DNA from: Bacteroidaceae bacterium
GTDB lineage: Bacteria > Bacteroidota > Bacteroidia > Bacteroidales > Bacteroidaceae
Reading direction: 5' to 3'
Assembly (NCBI GenBank): GCA_017483605.1
Contig: JAFUWG010000017.1
Coordinates: 1-42,231 of the forward strand
Length of the DNA: 42,231 bases
Position 1 is the stretch's first letter, and each line of letters begins with the position of its first letter. Shown piece by piece: positions 1-6,517 of the stretch. The notes beneath the pieces were generated by a model. The model made no database searches. It was not told the DNA's origin and was given only the letters and a program-made list of their open reading frames with translations. The position numbers were made by a program, and so were the translations under genes.

Positions 1-363
1 GACCAGCGCGTCCGCTTCATCGGCACCTACGGCCCCCTGTCGTTCTCCGCTGAGAACAAGAGCATCCTGATGATGGGCGCCGCCAACACCCTCTACTATC
101 CCCTCAACGGCGCCAGCATCGGCGCCCAGCGCGCCTACTTCCTCATCGGCGACGACGCCACCGACGACGCCACCGAGCCCAACGCCCAGAACGCCGCCGC
201 CCGCCTCACCGCCTTCAACATCAACTTCGGTGACAGCGAGGCCACGGGAATCATATCAATTGAAAATGGAAAATTGAAAATTGAAAATGACGCCGATGCC
301 TGGTACTCCCTCGACGGTCGCAAGCTGCAAGGCAAGCCCTTGTATATATTAATAATGGTATAA
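1..363 (+). CDS. C-terminal fragment of exported surface protein, sorting tail frameshifted
   Basis: The gene enters from the left edge in frame 1, so only about 120 C-terminal residues are visible. They match the end of the large protein at 694-4584: a 'NTLYYP' segment, a '(A/E)TGII' linker and 'W(Y)SLDGRKLQGKP', the lead-in to a Bacteroidales type IX (T9SS) type A-like sorting tail. In the paralogue the tail continues to 'GIYINNGRKIVIK'. Here frame 1 stops at 361-363, but frame 3 directly after encodes 'VYINNGIKVVIK' and stops at 378-380. Compared with the paralogue, 10 bases are missing between the CCC codon (337-339) and the TAT codon at 345. The reading frame therefore seems broken by a small deletion or a sequencing error. 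If real, the product would lack its tail and may not be secreted or anchored. The linker contains an AT-rich repeat (259-290) unlike the GC-rich surroundings. Confidence 0.75.
   Translation, partial: DQRVRFIGTYGPLSFSAENKSILMMGAANTLYYPLNGASIGAQRAYFLIGDDATDDATEPNAQNAAARLTAFNINFGDSEATGIISIENGKLKIENDADAWYSLDGRKLQGKPLYILIMV
259..290. repeat. AT-rich short tandem repeat inside coding linker
   Basis: Four imperfect copies of an 'ATTGAAAAT/GGAAAATTG' motif form the linker coding for 'IENGKLKIEND', just before the sorting tail. The surrounding coding DNA is strongly GC-rich, so this stretch stands out. It resembles the simple AT-rich linkers seen between genes elsewhere in the window. Confidence 0.6.
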
Positions 364-395
364 AAGTAGTCATTAAATAAAGAACAAACAAGACA

Positions 396-569
396 ATGAA
401 AAAGGATTATTGCAAGCCCACCATGAACGTGGTGAAGATACAGCACTCACAGATGCTCTGCGGCAGCATCACTGGCGTGGAAGGTGGTGACACCGGCATC
501 ACTGGCGGCGGCCCCGGTTCCGGCCCCGCCCGCGCCCGCAGCTTCGACTGGGACGACTGGGACGAATAG
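396..569 (+). CDS. Short peptide (57 aa), MKKxYxKP...DWDxWD family
   Basis: A 57-residue product starting 'MKKDYCKPTMNVVKIQ', followed by 'QMLCGS', a Gly/Thr-rich stretch and the tail 'ARARSFDWDDWDE'. There is no signal peptide or membrane segment. It lies 32 bases after the stop of the truncated surface gene, or 15 after the stop that gene would have without its frameshift. It is clearly related to the 69-residue product at 4601-4810: both share MKKxYxKPxM at the N terminus, a cysteine-serine spot, a glycine-rich middle, G(P)ARA and an acidic tryptophan tail DWDxWD. The second copy occupies the same place behind a paralogous surface gene, which supports it as a real gene. No Shine-Dalgarno is visible here. 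Function unknown; short proteins of this general form are familiar in Bacteroidales but I know of no assigned role. Confidence 0.7.
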   Translation: MKKDYCKPTMNVVKIQHSQMLCGSITGVEGGDTGITGGGPGSGPARARSFDWDDWDE

Positions 570-578
570 CCCCACACA

Positions 579-620
579 GGCCCGCAGGGGTTCTTGCTAA
601 GGCAAGCGTCCCTGCGGGCC
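579..620 (+). terminator. Hairpin after first cassette
   Basis: An 11-bp GC-rich stem, GGCCCGCAGGG (579-589) with CCCTGCGGGCC (610-620), has an inner CTTGC/GCAAG stem. It lies 9 bases after the peptide stop codon. No T-run follows, so it may be an mRNA-end stabiliser or a Rho-assisted end rather than a classical intrinsic terminator. Confidence 0.5.
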
Positions 621-693
621 GAGCGCGACTCCCCCGCGGGTCACAAAGAAAAAAATTTAGGTAACAACAAGTTTAATTTCAAAAACAAAAGCA

Positions 694-3600
694 ATGAGAC
701 AAAAGTTTCTATTCATCCTCGCCTTGCTGCTGACGGCAGTCACGGACGCGTGGGCCGACGAATGGGATGTGGTCTATTGGCAGACGCAGACCAAACAGTC
801 GGACTGGACGGCGCTGAGTGCGGGCTCCACCACGGGGCGGACGCTGGGCAGCGCAGATGCCGTGACGTACTATTACGTCACAAGCAACCTCAGCTTCACC
901 AACTCGACCGCGGGCGGCAGCGGCCTGACTATCCAGGGCACGGTGTATCTCTACATCCCCACGGGCGTGACGCTTACCTGCACAGGCGCCAATGCCAGCG
1001 GACAGACTGGTGGCGGTGCCGGCATCGAGCTGACGCTGGGCAACTCGCTCTACCTCATTGGTGGCGGTACGCTTAATGCCAACGGCGGAAACGCAGCCAA
1101 TGGTGGTAATGGCGGCAAAGGTGTTGACTCCGGTGGCACTTGGGATGAATCGACATCTACAGGCTCAGGTGGCTCTGGCGGCTATGGCGGTGGCGGAGCC
1201 GGTGCCGGCATAGGAACACACGGCGGCAATGGCGGCAATGGCGGTGCTGGCGGTAGCGGCTATACATACACTGATTGGAAAGCACATAATGGAACCGATG
1301 GTATTTCTGGTAGTGCAGGTTCTACCGTCGGTGCGATGGGTGCACTCTATGTGTACCAGGCTACCGGCACTACGGTAAATGCTACTGGCGGCACAGCAGG
1401 TTCAACAGGTAGTAGTGGCGGCGGTCGCGGTCGTGGCCGTATAGATGATGAGGGTTATAACTATAGTGTGTCCGGCGGCGGCGGTGGTGGCGGCGGCGGC
1501 TTCGGCGGCGCAGCCAGCAACATCGGCACCGGTGGTCCCGGCGGTGGTGGTGGCGGCGGCGGTGCCGGCGGTGCACAGGATTGGAAGGGCTCTGGATACT
1601 ACGATGTAACAGCTTACGGAGGCCATGGCGGACAAAATGCGAATGGCACTTTTGCTGCCGATGGCGCAGAAGCTCTGACAAGTCGCCTCGCCATGGAGGC
1701 AGGCTTGGTAGATACCAATTATGCTGGTTGGGATGACGATGACGCAAATTCACCAAGCGGCGCTGCTACTTTTGGCAACGGCGGCGCGGGCGGCGCAGCA
1801 GGTTCTGCCAGCGTCGGCGGCTCCTACGGCACCGTGACGTTGAACTGGACTACGCAGGAGGACGACTGGAACTTGGTTTGCCTTCGGACGAACAGCACCC
1901 GTGCAGACTGGGTTCACCTGGCTGACGGTTCCACAAAGGGCAAGACGCTCGGTGCGGCAGGCACCACGACGTATTATTACACCGCCTTCGACCGCACGTT
2001 CAGCAACAGCAACGCGGGCGGCAGTGGACTGACCATCCTCGGCACGGTGTATCTCTACATCCCCTCCGGCAAAACGATTACCTGCACGGGAGCCAATGCC
2101 ACCGCCCCCACCGGCGGCGGCGCGGGCATTGAACTGGCGGCGGGCAACACGCTCTACATCATCGGCAGCGGCAGACTCGTCGCCACGGGCGGCAACGCTG
2201 CCAACGGCGGCAACGGCGGTGCAGGCGGTGATGCTGATTTCAGTGTGGAAAACTGGGTACAGTCTGGCGCAGGCGGCAAAGGCGGTGACGGCGGCGGCGG
2301 CGCCGGTGCTGGCATCGGTACATGCGGCGGCGCAGGCGGCACAGGCGGTACAGGCGGTGCCAGCAATAAAGTGAATTTACAGGGTGAGCCGACAGGCAAT
2401 GTCGGTGATAACGGTGCCAGCGGCAGCACCGCTGCTGAGATGGGCACGCTCTATATTTACCAGTTGCCTGCCCCTACGACGGAGTTTCATGGTGGCAGCG
2501 TTGGCACAGCCAGCGACAATGGTGGCAACGGAGGTCGCCACGCTTTATATAGGCAAATAACTGGTCCTAATTCCTACGTCACATGGTCCATAGGTGGCGG
2601 AGGAGGCGGTGGCGGCGGCGGCTTCGGCGGCGCAGCCAGCGACATCGGTACCGGCGGCCCTGGCGGCGGCGGTGGCGGAGGCGGTGCCTCAGGAAGCATT
2701 CAAATGAAAAGTGGTACGATTACTTTCTACCATGTAGGAGCCTTAGGAGGTAGTCCAGGTACTAATGTAGATGGAACCATCGCTGGTGCAGGTGAAAGCA
2801 CGCTGATGGTGAGCGATGACAAAAATCTCTTGGCCCGAAAATATCCGGAAAATGTATCTTTTGTAAACCCTTACTGGCAAAACGGCGACAACCGCGCTGC
2901 GGGCGGCAACGGCGGCGGCAGGGGCGCGGCCAGCACGAGCGGCTCGGCCAACGCCGTGACGGCGGGATGGCCCACGCAGGGCAAAGGCATCGAGGACACC
3001 CCCTTCATCGTCAGCAGCACCGACGACTGGAACACGTTTGCCGGCTACGTCAACAGCGGCTACGCCTTCAGCGGCAACTTCGTGAAGCTGGGCGACGACA
3101 TCAGCGTCTCCACGATGGCGGGCACAAGCGATGCCAACTCGTTCCAGGGCACCTTCGACGGCGACGGCCATACGCTGACCTTCACCAAAGGCACGTCCGC
3201 AGAGCCATTCGCCGAAGAATACTGCGCCCCGTTCCGCCATGTGAAGAACGCCACGATTAAGAACCTGCACGTTGCCGGCACCATCTACACAAACCAGAAG
3301 AAGGCCGCCGGCATCGTTGGCATCTCGCATCAGAACCTGAGTATCACCGGCTGCCGCAGTTCCATCAGCATCGTCAGCAGCACCGTTACCGGCGACGACA
3401 ACCACGACGGCACCCACGGCGGACTTGTCGGCACGCTGGCCGGCGAAAACAACACCGTCACCATCGACGGCTGCGTCTTCGACGGCTCCTTCGCCACCAC
3501 CAACGGCACCATCAACTGCGGCGGCTTCATCGGATGGGTGACATATAACAAGCCCACCATCACGAACTCGCTGATGGCTCCCGCCAGCGTGGGCGCAGGA

Positions 3601-4584
3601 ATGGTCGCCAACACCTTCTCCCGCTGGCACACTGGCTACGAGCCGACCATCACGAACAGCTACTACGTCGCCACTACCAACCTGCCCACCGACCAGGGCA
3701 CGGCGGCCTACGCCACCGCCACCGCCCCCGCCAACCTCGGCAGCCTCGTTGAGGACTACGGCATGGTGGAGGCATACACCAACGGCATCCTCGTCGGCGG
3801 CACATACTACGTGGCCCCCGCCACCGTCACCCTCGCCGACGGCAGCGACAACAACACCGCCATCAGCAGCGCTGACGGCTGCGTGGCCGACGTGACGCTC
3901 TCGGGCCGCACGCTCTTTAAGGACGGCTCATGGAACACCATCTGCCTGCCGTTCAGCGTGACGCTCGCCGGTTCGCCCCTCGCCGGAGCCACTGCCCGTC
4001 CGCTCACCAGCGCCAGCATCAGCGGCTCGACGCTCACGCTCACCTTCAGCGACGCCGTGACGACGCTTAAGGCCGGCACGCCGTATATCATCAAGTGGAC
4101 TAAGCCCGACCCCTACGTGGCATACGACGGCACCAATGCCGACGGGACCAGCGACATCGTCAGCCCCGTCTTCAGCGGCGTGACCATCAGCAGCACCGCC
4201 GCCGACATGGTGACCGACGCCGTGACCTTCCGCGGCACCTTCAGCCCCGTGAACATCCCCGGCGAAGACCGCAGCATCCTCTTCCTCGGCTCCGCCAACA
4301 CCCTCTACTATCCCAACGCCGCCATGCAGATAGGCTCCTGCCGTGCCTATTTCCAACTGAACGGCATCACGGCGGGCGACCCCGGCAGCGGTGCTCCTGT
4401 CCGCACCTTTGTGCTCCACTTTGGCGATGAGGACGAGGCAACGGGCATCATCTCCATCTCCAAAGAATCAAAGAGTCAGGGAGTTGCCGACGGCTGGTAC
4501 ACCCTCGACGGTCGCCGCTTGCAGGGTCAGCCCTCGCAGCGTGGCATCTACATCAACAATGGAAGAAAGATCGTAATCAAATAA
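694..4584 (+). CDS. Large exported glycine-rich, beta-repeat surface protein with T9SS-like tail
   Basis: 1296 residues. A Sec signal peptide ends at 'TDAWA' (residue 21). Residues 22-388 and 389-about 760 are two tandem copies of one module: an aromatic start (DEWDVVYW / DDWNLVCL), a beta part with 'GTVYLYIP' and 'GGGAGIEL', then long Gly/Asn/Ala runs of GGNGG and poly-Gly. From about 765 a GLUG/beta-helix-like part follows ('GTFDGDGHTLTF', 'GGLVG', 'GGFIGW'). At about 1062 comes a domain with 'WNTICLPFSV', and the last 24 residues form a sorting tail, 'YTLDGRRLQG...GIYINNGRKIVIK'. The family view is an outer-surface protein exported through T9SS; the substrate or partner is unknown. The poly-Gly parts could pack as polyglycine-II helices, which is inference. 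A peptide gene follows after 16 bases. The gene is more GC-rich than most of the window, and its module DNA is partly duplicated (1474-1566 and 2594-2688). Confidence 0.85.
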   Translation: MRQKFLFILALLLTAVTDAWADEWDVVYWQTQTKQSDWTALSAGSTTGRTLGSADAVTYYYVTSNLSFTNSTAGGSGLTIQGTVYLYIPTGVTLTCTGANASGQTGGGAGIELTLGNSLYLIGGGTLNANGGNAANGGNGGKGVDSGGTWDESTSTGSGGSGGYGGGGAGAGIGTHGGNGGNGGAGGSGYTYTDWKAHNGTDGISGSAGSTVGAMGALYVYQATGTTVNATGGTAGSTGSSGGGRGRGRIDDEGYNYSVSGGGGGGGGGFGGAASNIGTGGPGGGGGGGGAGGAQDWKGSGYYDVTAYGGHGGQNANGTFAADGAEALTSRLAMEAGLVDTNYAGWDDDDANSPSGAATFGNGGAGGAAGSASVGGSYGTVTLNWTTQEDDWNLVCLRTNSTRADWVHLADGSTKGKTLGAAGTTTYYYTAFDRTFSNSNAGGSGLTILGTVYLYIPSGKTITCTGANATAPTGGGAGIELAAGNTLYIIGSGRLVATGGNAANGGNGGAGGDADFSVENWVQSGAGGKGGDGGGGAGAGIGTCGGAGGTGGTGGASNKVNLQGEPTGNVGDNGASGSTAAEMGTLYIYQLPAPTTEFHGGSVGTASDNGGNGGRHALYRQITGPNSYVTWSIGGGGGGGGGGFGGAASDIGTGGPGGGGGGGGASGSIQMKSGTITFYHVGALGGSPGTNVDGTIAGAGESTLMVSDDKNLLARKYPENVSFVNPYWQNGDNRAAGGNGGGRGAASTSGSANAVTAGWPTQGKGIEDTPFIVSSTDDWNTFAGYVNSGYAFSGNFVKLGDDISVSTMAGTSDANSFQGTFDGDGHTLTFTKGTSAEPFAEEYCAPFRHVKNATIKNLHVAGTIYTNQKKAAGIVGISHQNLSITGCRSSISIVSSTVTGDDNHDGTHGGLVGTLAGENNTVTIDGCVFDGSFATTNGTINCGGFIGWVTYNKPTITNSLMAPASVGAGMVANTFSRWHTGYEPTITNSYYVATTNLPTDQGTAAYATATAPANLGSLVEDYGMVEAYTNGILVGGTYYVAPATVTLADGSDNNTAISSADGCVADVTLSGRTLFKDGSWNTICLPFSVTLAGSPLAGATARPLTSASISGSTLTLTFSDAVTTLKAGTPYIIKWTKPDPYVAYDGTNADGTSDIVSPVFSGVTISSTAADMVTDAVTFRGTFSPVNIPGEDRSILFLGSANTLYYPNAAMQIGSCRAYFQLNGITAGDPGSGAPVRTFVLHFGDEDEATGIISISKESKSQGVADGWYTLDGRRLQGQPSQRGIYINNGRKIVIK
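1474..2688 (+). repeat. Pair of about 93-bp near-identical poly-glycine coding repeats
   Basis: Bases 1474-1566 and 2594-2688 encode almost the same poly-Gly/FGGAAS(N/D)IGTGGPGG stretch, with mostly synonymous differences. They sit at equal places in the two protein modules. Such direct repeats could recombine to lose or gain a module. Confidence 0.6.
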
Positions 4585-4600
4585 AAAAGGAGGCAAAGCA

Positions 4601-4810
4601 ATGAAAAAGACATATCAGAAACCAGCAATGGAAGTGGCTGCTGACGTGAGGACTGACATCATCTGCACGAGTGGTGGTGACATCTTAAACATAGACGACG
4701 GTGACATTGGCATCGAGATTGGCGGTGGCAGCGGCGGCGGTGCCCGTGCCCCCATGCGTTTAGGCTCAGACGGCGACATTGACTGGGATCTGTGGGACTT
4801 AGGCGACTAA
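4601..4810 (+). CDS. Short peptide (69 aa), MKKxYxKP...DWDxWD family
   Basis: The product begins 'MKKTYQKPAMEVAADV', continues 'DIICTSGGDILNIDDG', has a Gly-rich middle 'IGGGSGGGARAP' and ends 'DIDWDLWDLGD'. It has no signal peptide or membrane span and is strongly acidic at the end. A clear Shine-Dalgarno, AAGGAGG, lies about seven bases before the ATG, unusual for Bacteroidales and a good sign of real and strong translation. It starts 16 bases after the large surface gene and is probably cotranscribed with it. It is a paralogue of the 57-residue product at 396-569, with the same position and the same conserved ends. Possible roles are a secreted or modified peptide precursor, a small chaperone or escort for the surface protein, or a regulatory peptide; nothing in the sequence decides between them. 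Confidence 0.75.
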   Translation: MKKTYQKPAMEVAADVRTDIICTSGGDILNIDDGDIGIEIGGGSGGGARAPMRLGSDGDIDWDLWDLGD

Positions 4811-4863
4811 TGACCGCCATTTGCTCACCCCAGAAAAGACTCCCGACGGAAGGGAAAGAATGT

Positions 4864-4911
4864 TTTAGCCCCGAAAAACGCTGAACAAGAGCAGCGTTTT
4901 TCGGGGCTAAA
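4864..4911. terminator. Bidirectional terminator, 20-bp stem
   Basis: A perfect 20-bp inverted repeat (4864-4883 with 4892-4911; core GCCCCGAAAAACGCTG) with an 8-base loop. It lies between the converging peptide gene and argF' gene and can serve both strands. Confidence 0.85.
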
Positions 4912-4935
4912 TGGTTGGGATGCCAACCTGAATGG

Positions 4936-5964
4936 TTACAGGCTTTCCAGCATCCGTTTGAGCACCACGGTGGCAGAAATCTCCCGGTTGGCTGCTTCGG
5001 GGATGACGATGGAGGTGGGGGCTTCGATGACGCTGTCGGTGACAATTATGTTGCGACGCACGGGTAGGCAGTGCATGAAGAAGGCTTGGTTGGTCACTGC
5101 CATCTGACGGTCGGAAACGGTCCAAGAGAGGTAATCGTGGTAGTCGCCGAGCACTTTTCCATAGTCTTCGGGACGGGTGACGCCTGGGCAACTCCAGTTC
5201 TTGGCATAGATGAAGTCGGCACCTTCGAAGGCTTTCATCTGGTCGTATTCCACGGGGGCATTGCCTACAAACTGTGGGTCAAGTTCGTAACCCTCGGGAT
5301 GGGTGACGACGAAATCGACATCGGCGGCATTCATCCATTCGGCGAAGGAGTTGGGCACAGCCTGTGGGAGTGCCTTGGGGTGCGGAGCCCATGAAAGCAC
5401 CACCTTGGGACGCCGGTTGGGAGTACGCTGCACGGGGTTGCCGCCGAAGAGAGGATTGGGCTGGATGAAAGTCTTGTCTTTGTACTCCTCGATGGTGATG
5501 AGGTCGGCAAATGCCTGCAAGGGGTGAACCGTGGCACTCTCCATGAAGAACACGGGGCGGCCGCTGTACTGGATGAACTGGTTGAGGATTTTCTCTTCGT
5601 AGTCGTCCTTGCGAGACTCGAAACGGGCAAAGGAACGCACGCCGATGAGGTCGCAGTAACAGCCCATCACGGGGATGGCTTCGAGGAGGTGTTCGCTCTT
5701 GTCGCTCTCCATGATGACTCCACGCTCGGTCTCCAGTTTCCATGCCCCTTGGTTGACGTCGAGCACGATGACGTTCATGCCGAGGTTGAGGGCTGCCTTC
5801 TGGGTGGAGAGGCGGGTGCGGAGGGAGTTGTTGAAGAAGATGAGCATGGCGGTCTTGTTCTTGCCCAACTCTTGGTACTTATAGCGGTTTTGTTTGATTT
5901 CGAATGCGTCGGCGAGGGCTTGTTGCAAGTTGCCGATGTCGGATACGTGTTGGAAGATTTTCAT
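4936..5964 (-). CDS. argF': N-succinylornithine (or N-acetylornithine) carbamoyltransferase
   Basis: 342 residues. It transfers the carbamoyl group of carbamoyl phosphate to an N-acylated ornithine in the acylated arginine route of Bacteroidetes; cytoplasmic. Visible family marks are the carbamoyl-phosphate loop 'FFNNSLRTRLST' (43-54), 'ESATVHPLQAFADL', and 'HCLPVRRN' near the C terminus. By comparison with the Bacteroides fragilis enzyme as I remember it, residue 90, which separates succinyl (Pro) from acetyl (Glu) substrate use, is Ser here ('ESDKSEHLLEA'). Published mutants of the Xanthomonas enzyme with Ser at that site behaved as succinyl-type, so N-succinylornithine is the better guess. 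It is the last gene of the operon, 94 bases after ybeY, with an octamer repeat in the gap, and ends before the strong hairpin at 4864-4911. Confidence 0.9.
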   Translation of the reverse strand: MKIFQHVSDIGNLQQALADAFEIKQNRYKYQELGKNKTAMLIFFNNSLRTRLSTQKAALNLGMNVIVLDVNQGAWKLETERGVIMESDKSEHLLEAIPVMGCYCDLIGVRSFARFESRKDDYEEKILNQFIQYSGRPVFFMESATVHPLQAFADLITIEEYKDKTFIQPNPLFGGNPVQRTPNRRPKVVLSWAPHPKALPQAVPNSFAEWMNAADVDFVVTHPEGYELDPQFVGNAPVEYDQMKAFEGADFIYAKNWSCPGVTRPEDYGKVLGDYHDYLSWTVSDRQMAVTNQAFFMHCLPVRRNIIVTDSVIEAPTSIVIPEAANREISATVVLKRMLESL

Positions 5965-5973
5965 ATATGGGGT

Positions 5974-6021
5974 GAGTTTTTGAGTTTTTGAGTTTTTAAG
6001 TTTTTAGGTTTTTGAGTTATT
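5974..6021. repeat. Six tandem 8-bp units (GAGTTTTT type)
   Basis: Three exact GAGTTTTT units are followed by AAGTTTTT, AGGTTTTT and GAGTTATT. They fill half of the gap between ybeY and argF', just before the argF' start, and could affect its expression through length changes. A pyrimidine-rich 'TTCTTCATT' repeat follows to about 6073. Confidence 0.75.
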
Positions 6022-6058
6022 GACTTCGTCGAGCCAAAGATTCTTCATTTTTCACTCT

Positions 6059-6502
6059 TCATTCTTCATTTTTTAGTAATGCAAGGGCTTTGTTTTCGGC
6101 GGCTTCCATGATTTCGCGTTCGCCGGGTCCTTTGTCGTTGATGCCGCAGAGGTGAAGAATGCCGTGGATGATGACACGGTGCAGTTCTTCGTCGTAGGTG
6201 GTTCCTTGCTGCTGGGCGTTGGAACGCACGGTGTCGAGGCTGATGAAGAGGTCGCCAGAGATGGTGTCTTTCTTGCCCATCAGTGCTGCGTCATCGCAAT
6301 AGTCGAAGGTGATGATGTCGGTATAGTAGTCGTGCTGGAGGTATTGTTGGTTCACCTCCAGAATCTTCTCGTCGTTGCAGAAGATGTAGGCGATGTCGCC
6401 CACTTTCTTGCCGTAGGTGGCAGCGACCGCCTTAATCCACGCACTGGTGTCTCGACGGCGGATGGCAGGCATTTTCACGCCGTCAACTTGGTAGGTAATC
6501 AT
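6059..6502 (-). CDS. ybeY: Endoribonuclease YbeY (rRNA maturation factor)
   Basis: 147 residues, normal length for the family. YbeY is a metal-dependent RNase in 16S rRNA 3'-end maturation and ribosome quality control. The active-site segment is 'HGILHLCGINDK' with His113 and His117. The third ligand, His in the classical HGxLHLxGxDH motif, is at position 123 replaced by Asp, with Lys after it; I believe related Bacteroidetes sequences often have this form (KDK), but cannot check. Another family mark is 'TDIITFDY' (61-68). The start 'MITYQVDG' lies 15 bases after the S41 protease stop, so it belongs to the same operon. Confidence 0.9.
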   Translation of the reverse strand: MITYQVDGVKMPAIRRRDTSAWIKAVAATYGKKVGDIAYIFCNDEKILEVNQQYLQHDYYTDIITFDYCDDAALMGKKDTISGDLFISLDTVRSNAQQQGTTYDEELHRVIIHGILHLCGINDKGPGEREIMEAAENKALALLKNEE

Positions 6503-6517
6503 GGGTCGTGATGAGTT

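Noticed and set aside
594-1076. 160-codon plus-strand frame before the surface gene
   Set aside because: It overlaps the well-supported surface gene in another frame and begins inside a hairpin.
2743-3630. 295-codon minus-strand open frame
   Set aside because: It lies antisense to the GC-rich surface gene. The product is a low-complexity Ala/Gly/Val/Asp sequence typical of a shadow frame.
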